From Infirmifilum sp. NZ (GTDB lineage: Archaea; Thermoproteota; Thermoprotei; Thermofilales; Thermofilaceae), in NCBI RefSeq assembly GCF_022693705.1, contig NZ_CP094288.1:1286354-1350353 (forward strand): 64,000 bases of DNA. The letters are read 5' to 3'. The first letter of the stretch is position 1; each line of letters starts with the position of its first letter. Below are positions 41,226-49,767 of the stretch, in pieces. The translations under genes and the position numbers were made by a program. The notes beneath the pieces are model-generated. The model ran no database searches. It saw nothing but the letters and a program-made list of their open reading frames with translations, and had not been told where the DNA came from.

Positions 41226-42674
41226 ATGTCAACACTAGGTATCACAGTGAAGAAAAGCGAAGACTTCTCTGAGTGGTACTCGCAGGTGCTGGTGAAAGCG
41301 GGCTTAGTGGATCTCAGGTACAACGTACAGGGCTTCATTGTTCACAGGCCCTGGCTCATGCGAATAATCAAGGCTATCTACAGGTTCTTCGAGGAAGAGC
41401 TGGAGAAGACGGGCCACGAGCCGGTCCTTTTCCCGCTAGTCATACCCGAGGAGAACTTTGAGAAGGAGAAGGAGCATGTGGAGGGCTTCAAGCCAGAGGT
41501 GTTCTGGGTAACAGAGGCGGGCGATGAGAAACTTGAAAGAAGGCTGGCTCTGAGGCCCACCTCCGAGACAGCGTTCTACTACATGTACTCCTACTGGATC
41601 GAAAGCTACAGGGACCTTCCGCTCAAGCTTTACCAAAGCGTCAGCGTTTACAGGAACGAGAGCAACACGCGTCCACTTATCCGCGGCAGGGAGTTCCTTT
41701 GGATAGAGGCACACGACGCCTTTGCCACGCACGAGGAAGCCCTGAGGCAGGTTCGCGAAGACATGGAGAACTCGCGGAAGGTCATCTGGGAGAAGCTGGG
41801 AATACCCTTCCTTTTCCTGAGGCGACCACCATGGGACAAGTTCGCGGGGGCTGAAGACACGTACGCCGCAGACACGCTGCTTCCCGACGGGAGAGTGCTC
41901 CAGATCTCTTCCACGCATGACCTCGGGCAGAGATTCGCGAAAGCCTTCAACGTCACTTTTCTCGACAAGAACGGTCAGAGAAAGTACGTCTGGCAGACCT
42001 GCTACGGCCCCGGGGTGTGGCGAATCGCGGCGGCTTTAATAGCCGTGCACGGCGACGACAAGGGGCTTGTGCTTCCCTTCTCCGTAGCTCCGATCCAGGT
42101 AGTCATCATACCCATCTACTACCGGGAGAATGATAGAGAGCTCGTTCTTGCCAAGGCTCGGGAGGCCGCGGAAAGGCTATCGGGGAAAGGCTACCGCGTC
42201 CGCGTTGACGACCGCGAAGAGTACACCCCTGGGTGGAAGTTCAATGACTGGGAGCTTAAGGGCGTGCCTGTGAGGATAGAGATCGGGCGTAGAGAGGTCG
42301 AGAGCAGGACGCTCACGCTGTTCAGGAGAGACACTGGGGAGCGCCTCCGCGTTCCCGAGGACGACCTTATACCGACAGTACAGAGACTTGAAGTTGAGAT
42401 ACTTGAAAACCTAAAGAGAAGGGCCGATGAGTTCTTCCGCTCACGAATCAAAGAGGCTAAAACACGCGAAGAGGTTGCAACCGCACTGCGGTCCGGCTAC
42501 ATCGTCAAAATGCCTTTCTGCGGGAGAGAGGAGTGCGCTATGGATTTGAAGGAGAGCACGGACGGCGGAAAAGTTAGGGGTACGGAGATCGATTTCCAGG
42601 AAGGCGACTACGGAAAGTGTGCGTGGTGCGGGAGGCCAGCCAGGCAGGTGGTCTACGTGGCTAAGAGCTACTGA
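41226..42674 (+). CDS. proS: Prolyl-tRNA synthetase (archaeal/eukaryotic type)
   Basis: 482 residues, the short archaeal-type ProRS without the bacterial insertion. Class II motif 2 region (LYQSVSVYRNESNTRPLIRGREFLW, in two parts), motif 3 VYQ... equivalent GPGVWRIAAALIAVHGDDKGL, an anticodon-binding domain, and a C-terminal zinc site with CGREECAMD and CAWCGR. It charges tRNA-Pro. ATG 41226 is 28 nt after CTTTAATAC, so leaderless. It lies 46 bp after tRNA-Thr. The end overlaps rimI by seven bases. Confidence 0.96.
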   Translation: MSTLGITVKKSEDFSEWYSQVLVKAGLVDLRYNVQGFIVHRPWLMRIIKAIYRFFEEELEKTGHEPVLFPLVIPEENFEKEKEHVEGFKPEVFWVTEAGDEKLERRLALRPTSETAFYYMYSYWIESYRDLPLKLYQSVSVYRNESNTRPLIRGREFLWIEAHDAFATHEEALRQVREDMENSRKVIWEKLGIPFLFLRRPPWDKFAGAEDTYAADTLLPDGRVLQISSTHDLGQRFAKAFNVTFLDKNGQRKYVWQTCYGPGVWRIAAALIAVHGDDKGLVLPFSVAPIQVVIIPIYYRENDRELVLAKAREAAERLSGKGYRVRVDDREEYTPGWKFNDWELKGVPVRIEIGRREVESRTLTLFRRDTGERLRVPEDDLIPTVQRLEVEILENLKRRADEFFRSRIKEAKTREEVATALRSGYIVKMPFCGREECAMDLKESTDGGKVRGTEIDFQEGDYGKCAWCGRPARQVVYVAKSY

Positions 42675-43111
42675 AGATTTAATACATAGACGTAAGCGTC
42701 ACTTCCATCCGCGTAGTAGCTCTTCAAGTACGCTTTTCGCTCGAAGCCCAGCTTCTCGTAAAGGGATATAGCTACTGTGTTCTCGGTCTTCACCTCCAGC
42801 CTCACCCTTTTCAAGCCACGTAGCCTTGCAAGCCTCAGTGTCTCCTCCATAAGCCTTCTTCCAACGCCCTTACCTCTAAACCACTCGGCGACAGCTATGC
42901 TGTGAACGTGGAGCTCCTCCGACTCCCTGCACGAGACGACGTACCCCACAAGCACGCCTTTGTAGTCGGCTATGAGGAAGAACTCCCTGCAATTTTCGTA
43001 GAGGTAGAAAAGGTAGTTAAAGCTGAAAGCGTCCGCGCCGAAGATCCTCTCCTCCATCTCAATGATGTAGAAGAGGTCTTCAGGCCTCACAGCGCGTATC
43101 TCAACTTCCAC
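42668..43111 (-). CDS. rimI: RimI-type N-terminal acetyltransferase (GNAT)
   Basis: 147 residues. GNAT fold: IRAVRPEDLFYIIEMEERIF, then HVHSIAVAEWFRGKGVGRRLMEE with the acetyl-CoA loop RGKGVG, and VKTENTVAISLYEKLGFE. The combination matches archaeal RimI/Ard1 (NatA-like) that acetylate protein N-termini, often of mixed specificity. GTG 43111 start. It follows the RNase Z-like gene by six bases on the same strand, so the two form an operon. Confidence 0.88.
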   Translation of the reverse strand: MEVEIRAVRPEDLFYIIEMEERIFGADAFSFNYLFYLYENCREFFLIADYKGVLVGYVVSCRESEELHVHSIAVAEWFRGKGVGRRLMEETLRLARLRGLKRVRLEVKTENTVAISLYEKLGFERKAYLKSYYADGSDAYVYVLNLQ

Positions 43112-43117
43112 TTTGCA

Positions 43118-43879
43118 TCACCTTAACTCAAGCACTTCGCCGGGCTCAGGGGCTATCACGTTTGGGAATATCTCCTTCGCGACCTTAAGGTAGATTTCTC
43201 TCACACCTCTCCCGAAGCGAGCGTAAGGAAGGTGAATCAGCACGAGAACCCTCGCGCCAACGCGCTCAGCGACCTCAGCGGCCTGAAGCGGTGTGGAGTG
43301 GCCGTCCAGGACAGCCTGCTCCTCCCTGCCGGGAGGGTAAGTGGAGTCGTGTATGAGGACGTCGCAGCCTTTAAAGGCCTCAGTGATCTCTTCTGATGGA
43401 GCAGTGTCTCCAGTATAACAGACAGACACCCTGCCGAGGGTCAGCCTGTAGCCCACAGCAGGCACGGAGTGCCGGGCTCTAACAACGCTGAGGTTGCTAC
43501 TTACTTGACCCTGATTGACCTCTTCAACCTCGAAGAACTCCAGCAGCTTCTCAGCTAGATTACCACCTAGTATCTCGAAAGCTTTCACGATATTCCCTTT
43601 CCCCCCTGCTGGGAGGTAGAGCCTCAGCCTCTTCTGTGAAAGTACCGTGCCTAAGTGCCACGCCAAGTCGTATAAGCCGAGCGAGTGGTCCATGTGTAGG
43701 TGCGTCAGCAGAACTGTGTGAAGGGGGTCTAAAAGGTTGTATTTTACAAGCGCTTGAGGGCACTGAGCGGGGCAGTCAAGGAGATAACCTTCAATGAAGA
43801 TGCAAGGGGGGAAGTTATCTCCCGTGAAAGTGCTACCAGCTGTCCCGAGAAAATAAAGCTTCACTCCTTCCTTGGACAT
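43118..43879 (-). CDS. RNase Z-like metallo-beta-lactamase-fold hydrolase
   Basis: About 253 residues from ATG 43879. Contains GTAGSTFTGDNFPPC near the N-terminus, the metal motif THLHMDHSLGL (HxHxDH), CYTGDTAPSEEI with the bridging Asp, and VLIHLPYARFG with the last His. This is the RNase Z/ElaC branch, but the exosite arm typical of tRNase Z looks short, so activity on tRNA 3' ends is likely rather than certain. An upstream frame to 43906 is disfavoured: ATATTTAAG is too close to it and a GGAG site precedes ATG 43879. Confidence 0.8.
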   Translation of the reverse strand: MSKEGVKLYFLGTAGSTFTGDNFPPCIFIEGYLLDCPAQCPQALVKYNLLDPLHTVLLTHLHMDHSLGLYDLAWHLGTVLSQKRLRLYLPAGGKGNIVKAFEILGGNLAEKLLEFFEVEEVNQGQVSSNLSVVRARHSVPAVGYRLTLGRVSVCYTGDTAPSEEITEAFKGCDVLIHDSTYPPGREEQAVLDGHSTPLQAAEVAERVGARVLVLIHLPYARFGRGVREIYLKVAKEIFPNVIAPEPGEVLELR

Positions 43880-43922
43880 ATCTCCGCAAGCATTCCCTAC
43901 ACTCACAAATACTTAAATATCG

Positions 43923-44747
43923 TTATCCTTCGCGAGTTAACCCTGACATTGCTATTTTGAGTGTGCTCAGGGTCAGCTTAGCCACGGTCTCAAAATCAGG
44001 CTTGACAATGACCTCAGCCGAGATAAATCCCCTGTAACCCGTATCGTGCAGCGCGCTGAGTATTGAGGAGAAATCCAGGTGGCCCATTCCTGGAGCGTAC
44101 CTGTTGCTGTCTGCTATGTGAAAATGGCCTATCCTCCCTCCAGCCATCCGTATCGAGTCTTCGATCACAGGCTCCTCAATGTTCATGTGGAAGGTATCGA
44201 GGAGGAGGTATGCTTTCTCGCAATCAAGCCGTGAGATGAATTCTAGAGCTTCCGCGACAGTGTTGAGTAGCAGGCTCTCATACCTGTTAAGTGGCTCCAA
44301 GAGAATCTTCACCCCGTAGTCCAAGGCGCCTCTACAAATCACTCTCAGCTGCTCCTCCAGCACCTTGAGGGCTTCGCTGGTCTTGCTGTAGCCGTCACCC
44401 CGCCCCCTAATTAGGCCAACTATAACCCCCGCGACCTCGGATCTGCCGGCGTTTTCTACGAACTCGAGGAGCCTCTCGCGGGCCCTCTTCCTTACATTCT
44501 CATCCGGGCTTGTGAGGTCTAAACCCAAGTGAAGGTAGTTAAGCCCCGTACCAACTGCAGGCACTTCGAGGCCATGGTCACGGGCCAAGGTGACTAGGCC
44601 GGGGAGGTCGGATGGGTCCAGTAAAGATAGTTCGACACCATCGTAGCCCAGCTCGGCCAAAAGGGGTATAACAGCCTCAGGCGTCCCTGTGGCAACTGCC
44701 TCGAACTTCGCCCTCTGGGGGGTATAAGCGATCGAGATTTTGAACAC
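43923..44747 (-). CDS. Sugar/keto-acid epimerase, TIM barrel (IolO-like)
   Basis: 274 residues. LLEPLNRYESLLLNTVAEAL, YLLLDTFHMNIEEP and GHFHIADSNRYAPGMGHLDF carry the Glu, Asp, His and metal ligands of the D-tagatose/D-psicose 3-epimerase-like group. The N-terminal ISIAYTPQRAKFEAVATGTPEAVIPLLAELGYDGVELS (in parts) and the metal site are like Thermotoga IolO, the 5-keto-L-gluconate epimerase. It is divergent from, and only 137 bp away from, an IolM-like dehydrogenase followed by an IolN-like gene, which strongly supports a common pathway. GTG 44747 start. Confidence 0.75.
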   Translation of the reverse strand: MFKISIAYTPQRAKFEAVATGTPEAVIPLLAELGYDGVELSLLDPSDLPGLVTLARDHGLEVPAVGTGLNYLHLGLDLTSPDENVRKRARERLLEFVENAGRSEVAGVIVGLIRGRGDGYSKTSEALKVLEEQLRVICRGALDYGVKILLEPLNRYESLLLNTVAEALEFISRLDCEKAYLLLDTFHMNIEEPVIEDSIRMAGGRIGHFHIADSNRYAPGMGHLDFSSILSALHDTGYRGFISAEVIVKPDFETVAKLTLSTLKIAMSGLTREG

Positions 44748-44884
44748 AAGTACCGCAGAACTTCTAACGATGACGCGTTATTAAACTTCTTGTCGAATTA
44801 ACGCTCTTTTTTGATGGGCAACGCCTCGATTTATATGCATTTCCCAGATTGCTTATAAGAAGTGATAGTTGCAGAGGGATCACG

Positions 44885-46102
44885 GTGAAAGAGGATATGA
44901 CAACGATGAGAGCTGCGCTCGTTTACGCTGATTTTTCCCCAAGGCCTGGGTACAAGATCACCCCTGACGAGCTTCGCACGCACAAAGTTCGGGAAGGCAA
45001 CAAAGTGTGGAAGAATCCGAAGCTCGTCCTTAGAACAGACTACCCGGTTCCTGAGCCTAAGCCGGATGAGATACTTATCAGGGTGAAAGCTGTCGGAATA
45101 TGCGGTAGCGACATACACTTCCTCGAGACAGATGAAGAAGGGTACATAATCTACCCCGGCCTCACGAAGTTTCCCGTCGTGATAGGTCATGAGTTCAGCG
45201 GAGTCGTCGAGAAGGTCGGCGCTAATGTGAGGGACTTGAAGCCGGGTGACATGGTCACAAGCGAGGAGATGTTCTGGTGTGGGGAGTGCGACGCCTGCAG
45301 GGGTATAGACTTCAACCATTGTGTTAGGCTGAACGATCCTGCCGACCTCGAGTTCGGAGAACTGGGCTTTACCCACGATGGCGCAATGGCCGACTACGTG
45401 GTCGTGAAAGCCAAGTACGCGTGGAAAATAAACTCGCTACTGGAGAGATACGGCAGCGAAGACAAGGCCTTCGAGGCCGGGAGCCTGGTCGAGCCCACCT
45501 CGGTCGCCTACCACGCTATGTTTACTAGAGCTGGGGGCTTTAAGCCTGGGAGCTATGTCGTCGTCTGGGGGGCTGGACCAATAGGCCTCGCAGCCATTGC
45601 CCTCGCGAAGGCTGCGGGTGCCGGCAAGATAATCTCCTTCGAGGTCAGTCCTGTCAGGCGGGAACTAGCCAAAAAAGTGGGAGCCGACTACGTGTTTAAC
45701 CCAGTTGACTTGGAAAAGAACGGTGTGCAGCCTTGGGAGAAAATACTCGAAATTACAGACGGCCAGGGAGCCGACTTCCACGTGGAGGCGGCAGGCTCTC
45801 CTCAGCACACCCTTCCGCAAATTCAGAGGAGCATAGCCATAGATGGGAAGATAACGTGGATCGGGAGGGCGCCTAAGGAGGTTCCAATATACATCGAGGT
45901 TTTCCAGGTCAGGAGAGGCCAGCTATTCGGAAGCCAGGGCCACTCAGGTTTCAGAAACTTCGGAAACGTAATCCGACTGATGGCCGCAGGCAGGATTGAT
46001 ATGACGCAGATCATAACTTCGAGGTTCAAGCTCGACGAGGTTCACAAGGCCTTCGAGCGGGCGCACCAGAGGATAGACGGAAAAATTACGTTAAAGCCAT
46101 AA
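44885..46102 (+). CDS. Zinc-dependent dehydrogenase, IolM-like (scyllo-inosose 3-dehydrogenase type)
   Basis: About 405 residues from GTG 44885. Medium-chain dehydrogenase: catalytic zinc site GICGSDIHF, GHEFSGVVEKVG, structural-zinc-like CGECDACRGIDFNHC, NAD-binding GAGPIGLAAIALAKAAGA. The N-terminal DEEGYIIYPGLTKFPVVIGHEFSG, SLVEPTSVAY and EVFQVRRGQLFGSQGHSG segments resemble, from memory, Thermotoga TM0412 (IolM), which oxidises scyllo-inosose to a diketo-inositol. GCTTATAAG about 30 nt before GTG 44885 supports the start; ATG 44897 is possible. Paired with the IolN-like gene 25 bp downstream. Confidence 0.78.
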   Translation: MKEDMTTMRAALVYADFSPRPGYKITPDELRTHKVREGNKVWKNPKLVLRTDYPVPEPKPDEILIRVKAVGICGSDIHFLETDEEGYIIYPGLTKFPVVIGHEFSGVVEKVGANVRDLKPGDMVTSEEMFWCGECDACRGIDFNHCVRLNDPADLEFGELGFTHDGAMADYVVVKAKYAWKINSLLERYGSEDKAFEAGSLVEPTSVAYHAMFTRAGGFKPGSYVVVWGAGPIGLAAIALAKAAGAGKIISFEVSPVRRELAKKVGADYVFNPVDLEKNGVQPWEKILEITDGQGADFHVEAAGSPQHTLPQIQRSIAIDGKITWIGRAPKEVPIYIEVFQVRRGQLFGSQGHSGFRNFGNVIRLMAAGRIDMTQIITSRFKLDEVHKAFERAHQRIDGKITLKP

Positions 46103-46127
46103 AGGTTTAATATGACACGGTCATATA

Positions 46128-47051
46128 ATGGTGGTTGAAATGGTCGAATACGAGTCTCGTTTCGCGCGCCCCGTGTACAACAAGTTTGGTGAGAAAATTT
46201 ACCTCGATCAGATGACGATGGCTGAACTACTAGAGAGGGTGAAGAAGAACGACATAGTGTTCGTGCCCTGCGGATCGGTCGAGTCGCACGGACTAGCACA
46301 AGCAACGGGTGAAGACACCCTAATAGGGACGTACATCGCGGAGAGGGTGGCGTTTGAGACAGGTGTAACTGTCGCCCCACCGATCTTCTATGGTAGCCAC
46401 CCAAGCCACCACTACGGGATGCCCGGGACGATCCCGATTAAAAAGGAAGCGTACATCGACTACGTTACAAGCGTGGTCAAGTGGCTGAGCAATGCAGGCT
46501 TCAAGAAGATCATTCTGTTCAACAGCCACGGCCAGGAGTACGTGCTCCCCATAGTCAAGGACAAGGCCATTATCGAGGAAGGAGTTAAGGCGCTCATTCT
46601 CGTAACAAGCTGGTGGGCCTGGGTTAGGGATATCCTAAAGCAGGGGACAGAGTTAAAACCAGGCGTAATCCTGGAAACACCGTTCATCCACGCAGACGAG
46701 CTCGAAGCCAGCGTGCTCTGGTATGTTGCCCCCAAGCTGATAGATCCGAGTAAGCTCAAAGAGTCGGATGCCGAGAAGATGGTCGGTGTTATCCCAGATA
46801 AGTGGGCTGACAAAGCCGGCAATGTGTACGGCAGGCCCTTCGGGTGGTACGACATCAGCGCGTACATGGAGATACACCACTACCCGAAGGGTAGCGTGGG
46901 GTACCCGAGCAAGGCGAGCCGCGAGAAGGGAGAAGTCGTCGTGGAAACGGCGATCCAGCGTATAGTGGAGTTCGTCGAGTGGCTACATAAGACCTACCCG
47001 CCGGGCGTGGTCCCCCAGGTTTGGCCGAACCCAGGCGACTTCAAGTACTAA
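46128..47051 (+). CDS. Creatininase-family hydrolase, IolN-like
   Basis: 307 residues. Creatininase-family metal motifs: PCGSVESHG (residues 47-55, metal Glu/His), GEDTLIG (Asp), FNSHGQE (132-137) and HADELEAS (188-195, His/Glu). The family includes creatinine amidohydrolase, formamide deformylase and Thermotoga IolN, which opens the ring of 3,5-diketo-inositol to 5-keto-L-gluconate. With the IolM-like gene just upstream and the IolO-like gene divergent, the IolN role is the best guess. ATG 46128 is 26 nt after GTTTAATATG. Confidence 0.8.
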   Translation: MVVEMVEYESRFARPVYNKFGEKIYLDQMTMAELLERVKKNDIVFVPCGSVESHGLAQATGEDTLIGTYIAERVAFETGVTVAPPIFYGSHPSHHYGMPGTIPIKKEAYIDYVTSVVKWLSNAGFKKIILFNSHGQEYVLPIVKDKAIIEEGVKALILVTSWWAWVRDILKQGTELKPGVILETPFIHADELEASVLWYVAPKLIDPSKLKESDAEKMVGVIPDKWADKAGNVYGRPFGWYDISAYMEIHHYPKGSVGYPSKASREKGEVVVETAIQRIVEFVEWLHKTYPPGVVPQVWPNPGDFKY

Positions 47052-47100
47052 CTGTATTTTTGGGGTAAAATTTATATATTTACGTTTTTTGATTTAACTG

Positions 47101-48114
47101 ATGGCAAAGCCTAAAGTTTACGTGACTCGGATAATACCCGAGCCCGGACTCTCGATGCTCAAAGAATGCTGCGACGTCGAAGTTCACAACTCGAAGGAGT
47201 GGCCTCCCTCAAGGCAGGAGCTCATCGAGAAGGTTCGCGACAAGGATGCCCTGCTATGTCTTCTGACAGACAAGATCGACGCCGAGGTAATGGACGCTGC
47301 GCCGAACCTCAAAGTGATAAGTACTTACAGCGTCGGCTTCGACCACATAGACATAGCCGAGGCGACTAAAAGGGGAATATACGTCACTCACACCCCCGGA
47401 GTCCTAACAGATGCTGTAGCGGAGTTCACCGTGGGGCTTATCCTGGCAGTTACGAGGCGTATAGTGGAGGCTGACAAGGTGATCCGCTCAGGCCAGTGGG
47501 ACAAGCCATGGAACCCATACTTCCTCACAGGGCCTGAGCTCAAAGGGAAGACCGTGGGTCTCGTTGGGCTAGGCAGGATAGGTGTTGCTACAGCGAAGAG
47601 GCTATCGAGCTTCGACGTGAAGCTCGTCTACTACGACGTGGAGAGACGGTGGGACGTGGAAAGCGTTTTGAACATGGAGTACGTGGACTTGGACACGCTG
47701 CTCAGCGTCTCGGACATCGTCTCTATACACGTGCCTCTGACCAAGGATACATATCACTTGATCAATGAGGAAAGGTTGCGCAGGATGAAGAAGACCGCCT
47801 ACTTAATCAACACCGCTAGAGGGCCGGTGGTCGACACAAACGCGTTGGTCAAAGCCCTTAGAGAAGGCTGGATAGCAGGTGCCGCGCTCGATGTATTTGA
47901 GCAAGAGCCACTGCCTCCTGACCATCCGCTGACGAAGTTTGATAACGTTGTCTTAGCCCCGCACATAGCTAGTGCAACAATCGAGGCTCGTCAGAGAATG
48001 GCGGAGCTTGCCGCTAGAAACCTGATCTCCGTGCTTAAGGGTGAGATGCCGCCTGCACTCGTAAACAAAGACGTCATCCACGTGAGACCTCTCGAGAAAG
48101 TAAAAATGATTTAA
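47101..48114 (+). CDS. D-isomer-specific 2-hydroxyacid dehydrogenase (glyoxylate/hydroxypyruvate reductase type)
   Basis: 337 residues. NAD(P) motif GLVGLGRIGVATAKRL, then the catalytic Arg in LINTARGPVVDTNAL, Glu in FEQEPLPPDHPL and His in LAPHIASATIEARQRM. The N-terminal VTRIIPEPGLSMLKECCDVEVHN and the whole layout match archaeal glyoxylate reductases (GyaR). It reduces glyoxylate, hydroxypyruvate or another 2-keto acid. Its place 50 bp after the IolN-like gene, with its own strong TTTATATATT box, suggests it handles a keto-acid made by the pathway, but substrate is unproven. Confidence 0.88.
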   Translation: MAKPKVYVTRIIPEPGLSMLKECCDVEVHNSKEWPPSRQELIEKVRDKDALLCLLTDKIDAEVMDAAPNLKVISTYSVGFDHIDIAEATKRGIYVTHTPGVLTDAVAEFTVGLILAVTRRIVEADKVIRSGQWDKPWNPYFLTGPELKGKTVGLVGLGRIGVATAKRLSSFDVKLVYYDVERRWDVESVLNMEYVDLDTLLSVSDIVSIHVPLTKDTYHLINEERLRRMKKTAYLINTARGPVVDTNALVKALREGWIAGAALDVFEQEPLPPDHPLTKFDNVVLAPHIASATIEARQRMAELAARNLISVLKGEMPPALVNKDVIHVRPLEKVKMI

Positions 48115-48141
48115 ATTTCTTACACCCTTTTTCTTACTTTT

Positions 48142-48915
48142 ATGAGTGAGTGGCGGAAAGTCAGGGGAGTCATTAGGCGAGCCGACGTTGTTGTCGAGGT
48201 TGTGGATGCTAGGGATCCTTGGGGTACGAGGAGCTCAGAGGTGGAAAGGCTCACCGATAGGCTTGGGAAACCACTCGTAATAGTAGTGAACAAGGCCGAC
48301 CTTGTCCCGAAGGCTGTTCTCGAGAAGTGGGCTAGAATCCTTCGCCGCGAGAGGAAGACCATATTCATAAGTGCGGCAAAGAGGCTCGGGACACGCTACC
48401 TTTGGAGAGCCCTAAAGGAATCCACAAACAAGAGACCTGTCATCGTAGCCGTAGTCGGAATACCGAACGTTGGCAAGTCGACAATCATCAACTACTTGAA
48501 GGGCTCTCACAGCGTTGGCACATCCCCTATACCTGGTTTCACCAGGCACGTGACTAGAGTTAGAGCTGCAAAGTGGCTTAGGGTTCTTGACACTCCAGGG
48601 GTTATACCCAGGCAACCCGGCGAGCTAGCCCTGATCAGTGCTCTCCGACCGGAAGCACTTGACGACCCCGTTCCGATCGCTACACGCTTTCTCGAGCTCG
48701 TGGCGAAGAAGAATCCCGGCCTACTCAAGGAACTGTACGAAGTAGAGTGGGAGGGTGACCCGCTGACTTTCTTAGAGAAGCTGGCCAGGCGTAGGGGTTT
48801 CCTAGGGAAGGGTGGCACGCCTCTTGTCGAGGAGGCCGCGAAGGTGGTCATACGGGACTGGCAAACGGGACGTAACACTTTCTACCTTGAGCCGGAAGAC
48901 TATGGGCTTGCATGA
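48142..48915 (+). CDS. Circularly permuted GTPase (YlqF/YawG-type)
   Basis: 257 residues. Motif order is G4 (NKADLV), G5 (SAAKR), G1 (GIPNVGKSTIIN), G2, G3 (DTPGVIP), so the domain is circularly permuted as in YlqF/RbgA, Nog2 and MJ1464. The C-terminus (residues 190-257) is helical with LGKGGTPLVEEAAKVVIRDWQTG, the YlqF C-terminal domain. These GTPases help mature the large ribosomal subunit. ATG 48142 follows GATTTAAATTT by about 30 nt. Its end overlaps the AGOG gene by 16 nt. Confidence 0.9.
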   Translation: MSEWRKVRGVIRRADVVVEVVDARDPWGTRSSEVERLTDRLGKPLVIVVNKADLVPKAVLEKWARILRRERKTIFISAAKRLGTRYLWRALKESTNKRPVIVAVVGIPNVGKSTIINYLKGSHSVGTSPIPGFTRHVTRVRAAKWLRVLDTPGVIPRQPGELALISALRPEALDDPVPIATRFLELVAKKNPGLLKELYEVEWEGDPLTFLEKLARRRGFLGKGGTPLVEEAAKVVIRDWQTGRNTFYLEPEDYGLA

Positions 48916-49757
48916 CTGCATCTGATCAAGCTGCTCCAGAGAACCTCGAGCTTTCCCACAAGCGGCAGGTCAAGCCTGAAACTGCTGGTTATGCATTCGC
49001 CTATTCCGGAGGGTTTTTCGACATTCTCATCAATGCATAGCCCGCAGACCCACACAACGCTGTCTAGTAAGATAGGCGGTGTTCCTGCAGCACGCGAAGC
49101 AGCTTCCCAAAGCCTAACTACAGTGCTTCTCCACCTTGCACGGACATCATGGGCAAGTTTCCTGACGTCATCGCCGCACACCCATCCCTCCAGCATTCCC
49201 GAAGTTAAAGTGACCAGCGACACACGGTAGTCCACTGGTATGGGAACTCCCTCGCCCCCAGAGAACTTCTTCCCCTCAGCTATCAGTGCGTACATGAGCA
49301 TCTTAGTGGCGAAGGCTACAGTCTTGCTTCCAGGGGAAGTGCTTAGCTGGCTTTCAAGCACCTTTAAAACCTTCGTGAGATCTACAACATCCTCGTCGAG
49401 CTCCCTCCTCAGAACCGGAGCAACGCGCGTGAGGTAGATCTCAAGACGCCTCAGCCTCTGTTCTCTCAGCCTCACCAGGGAGGGGCTCTCCTGAACAAAC
49501 CTCTTCAAGGATTGGTGGTATGGTTTGGAAGAGAGCTCGGCGGCGAGAGACCAGTGCACCTCCCCCCTCAAGCTGAGCATGTAGCTGACTAGGGAGACAC
49601 CAACCACGTAGAGGGCGCCCTCGTGGAACCCCATCTTCCCCAGAATAGACTTAACGCTGTTAAACTGCGGGTCAACTTTTACAAAGGTTTCAACTAAATA
49701 GCGGTCACCGAGAGAGATTCCAACCTCACGTGCCCGTTGCTCGTTGGGGTACAGCAT
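48900..49757 (-). CDS. 8-oxoguanine DNA glycosylase/AP lyase, AGOG type
   Basis: 285 residues. Pattern matches the archaeal AGOG family: DPQFNSVKSILGKMGF, EVHWSLAAELSS, VLESQLSTSPGSKTVAFATKMLMYA and VPIPVDYRVSLVTL. Lys145 (in SKT) and Asp176 (in PVDYR) fall 31 residues apart, matching the catalytic Lys/Asp pair known for Pyrobaculum AGOG (Lys140/Asp172, 32 apart). It removes oxidised guanine and cleaves the backbone in base excision repair. A C-terminal tail with several Cys (VCGLCIDE, GECIT) is longer than usual. ATG 49757 start; 10 bp after the pseudo-mutase gene. Confidence 0.85.
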   Translation of the reverse strand: MLYPNEQRAREVGISLGDRYLVETFVKVDPQFNSVKSILGKMGFHEGALYVVGVSLVSYMLSLRGEVHWSLAAELSSKPYHQSLKRFVQESPSLVRLREQRLRRLEIYLTRVAPVLRRELDEDVVDLTKVLKVLESQLSTSPGSKTVAFATKMLMYALIAEGKKFSGGEGVPIPVDYRVSLVTLTSGMLEGWVCGDDVRKLAHDVRARWRSTVVRLWEAASRAAGTPPILLDSVVWVCGLCIDENVEKPSGIGECITSSFRLDLPLVGKLEVLWSSLIRCSHASP

Positions 49758-49767
49758 TCCGAGACTT

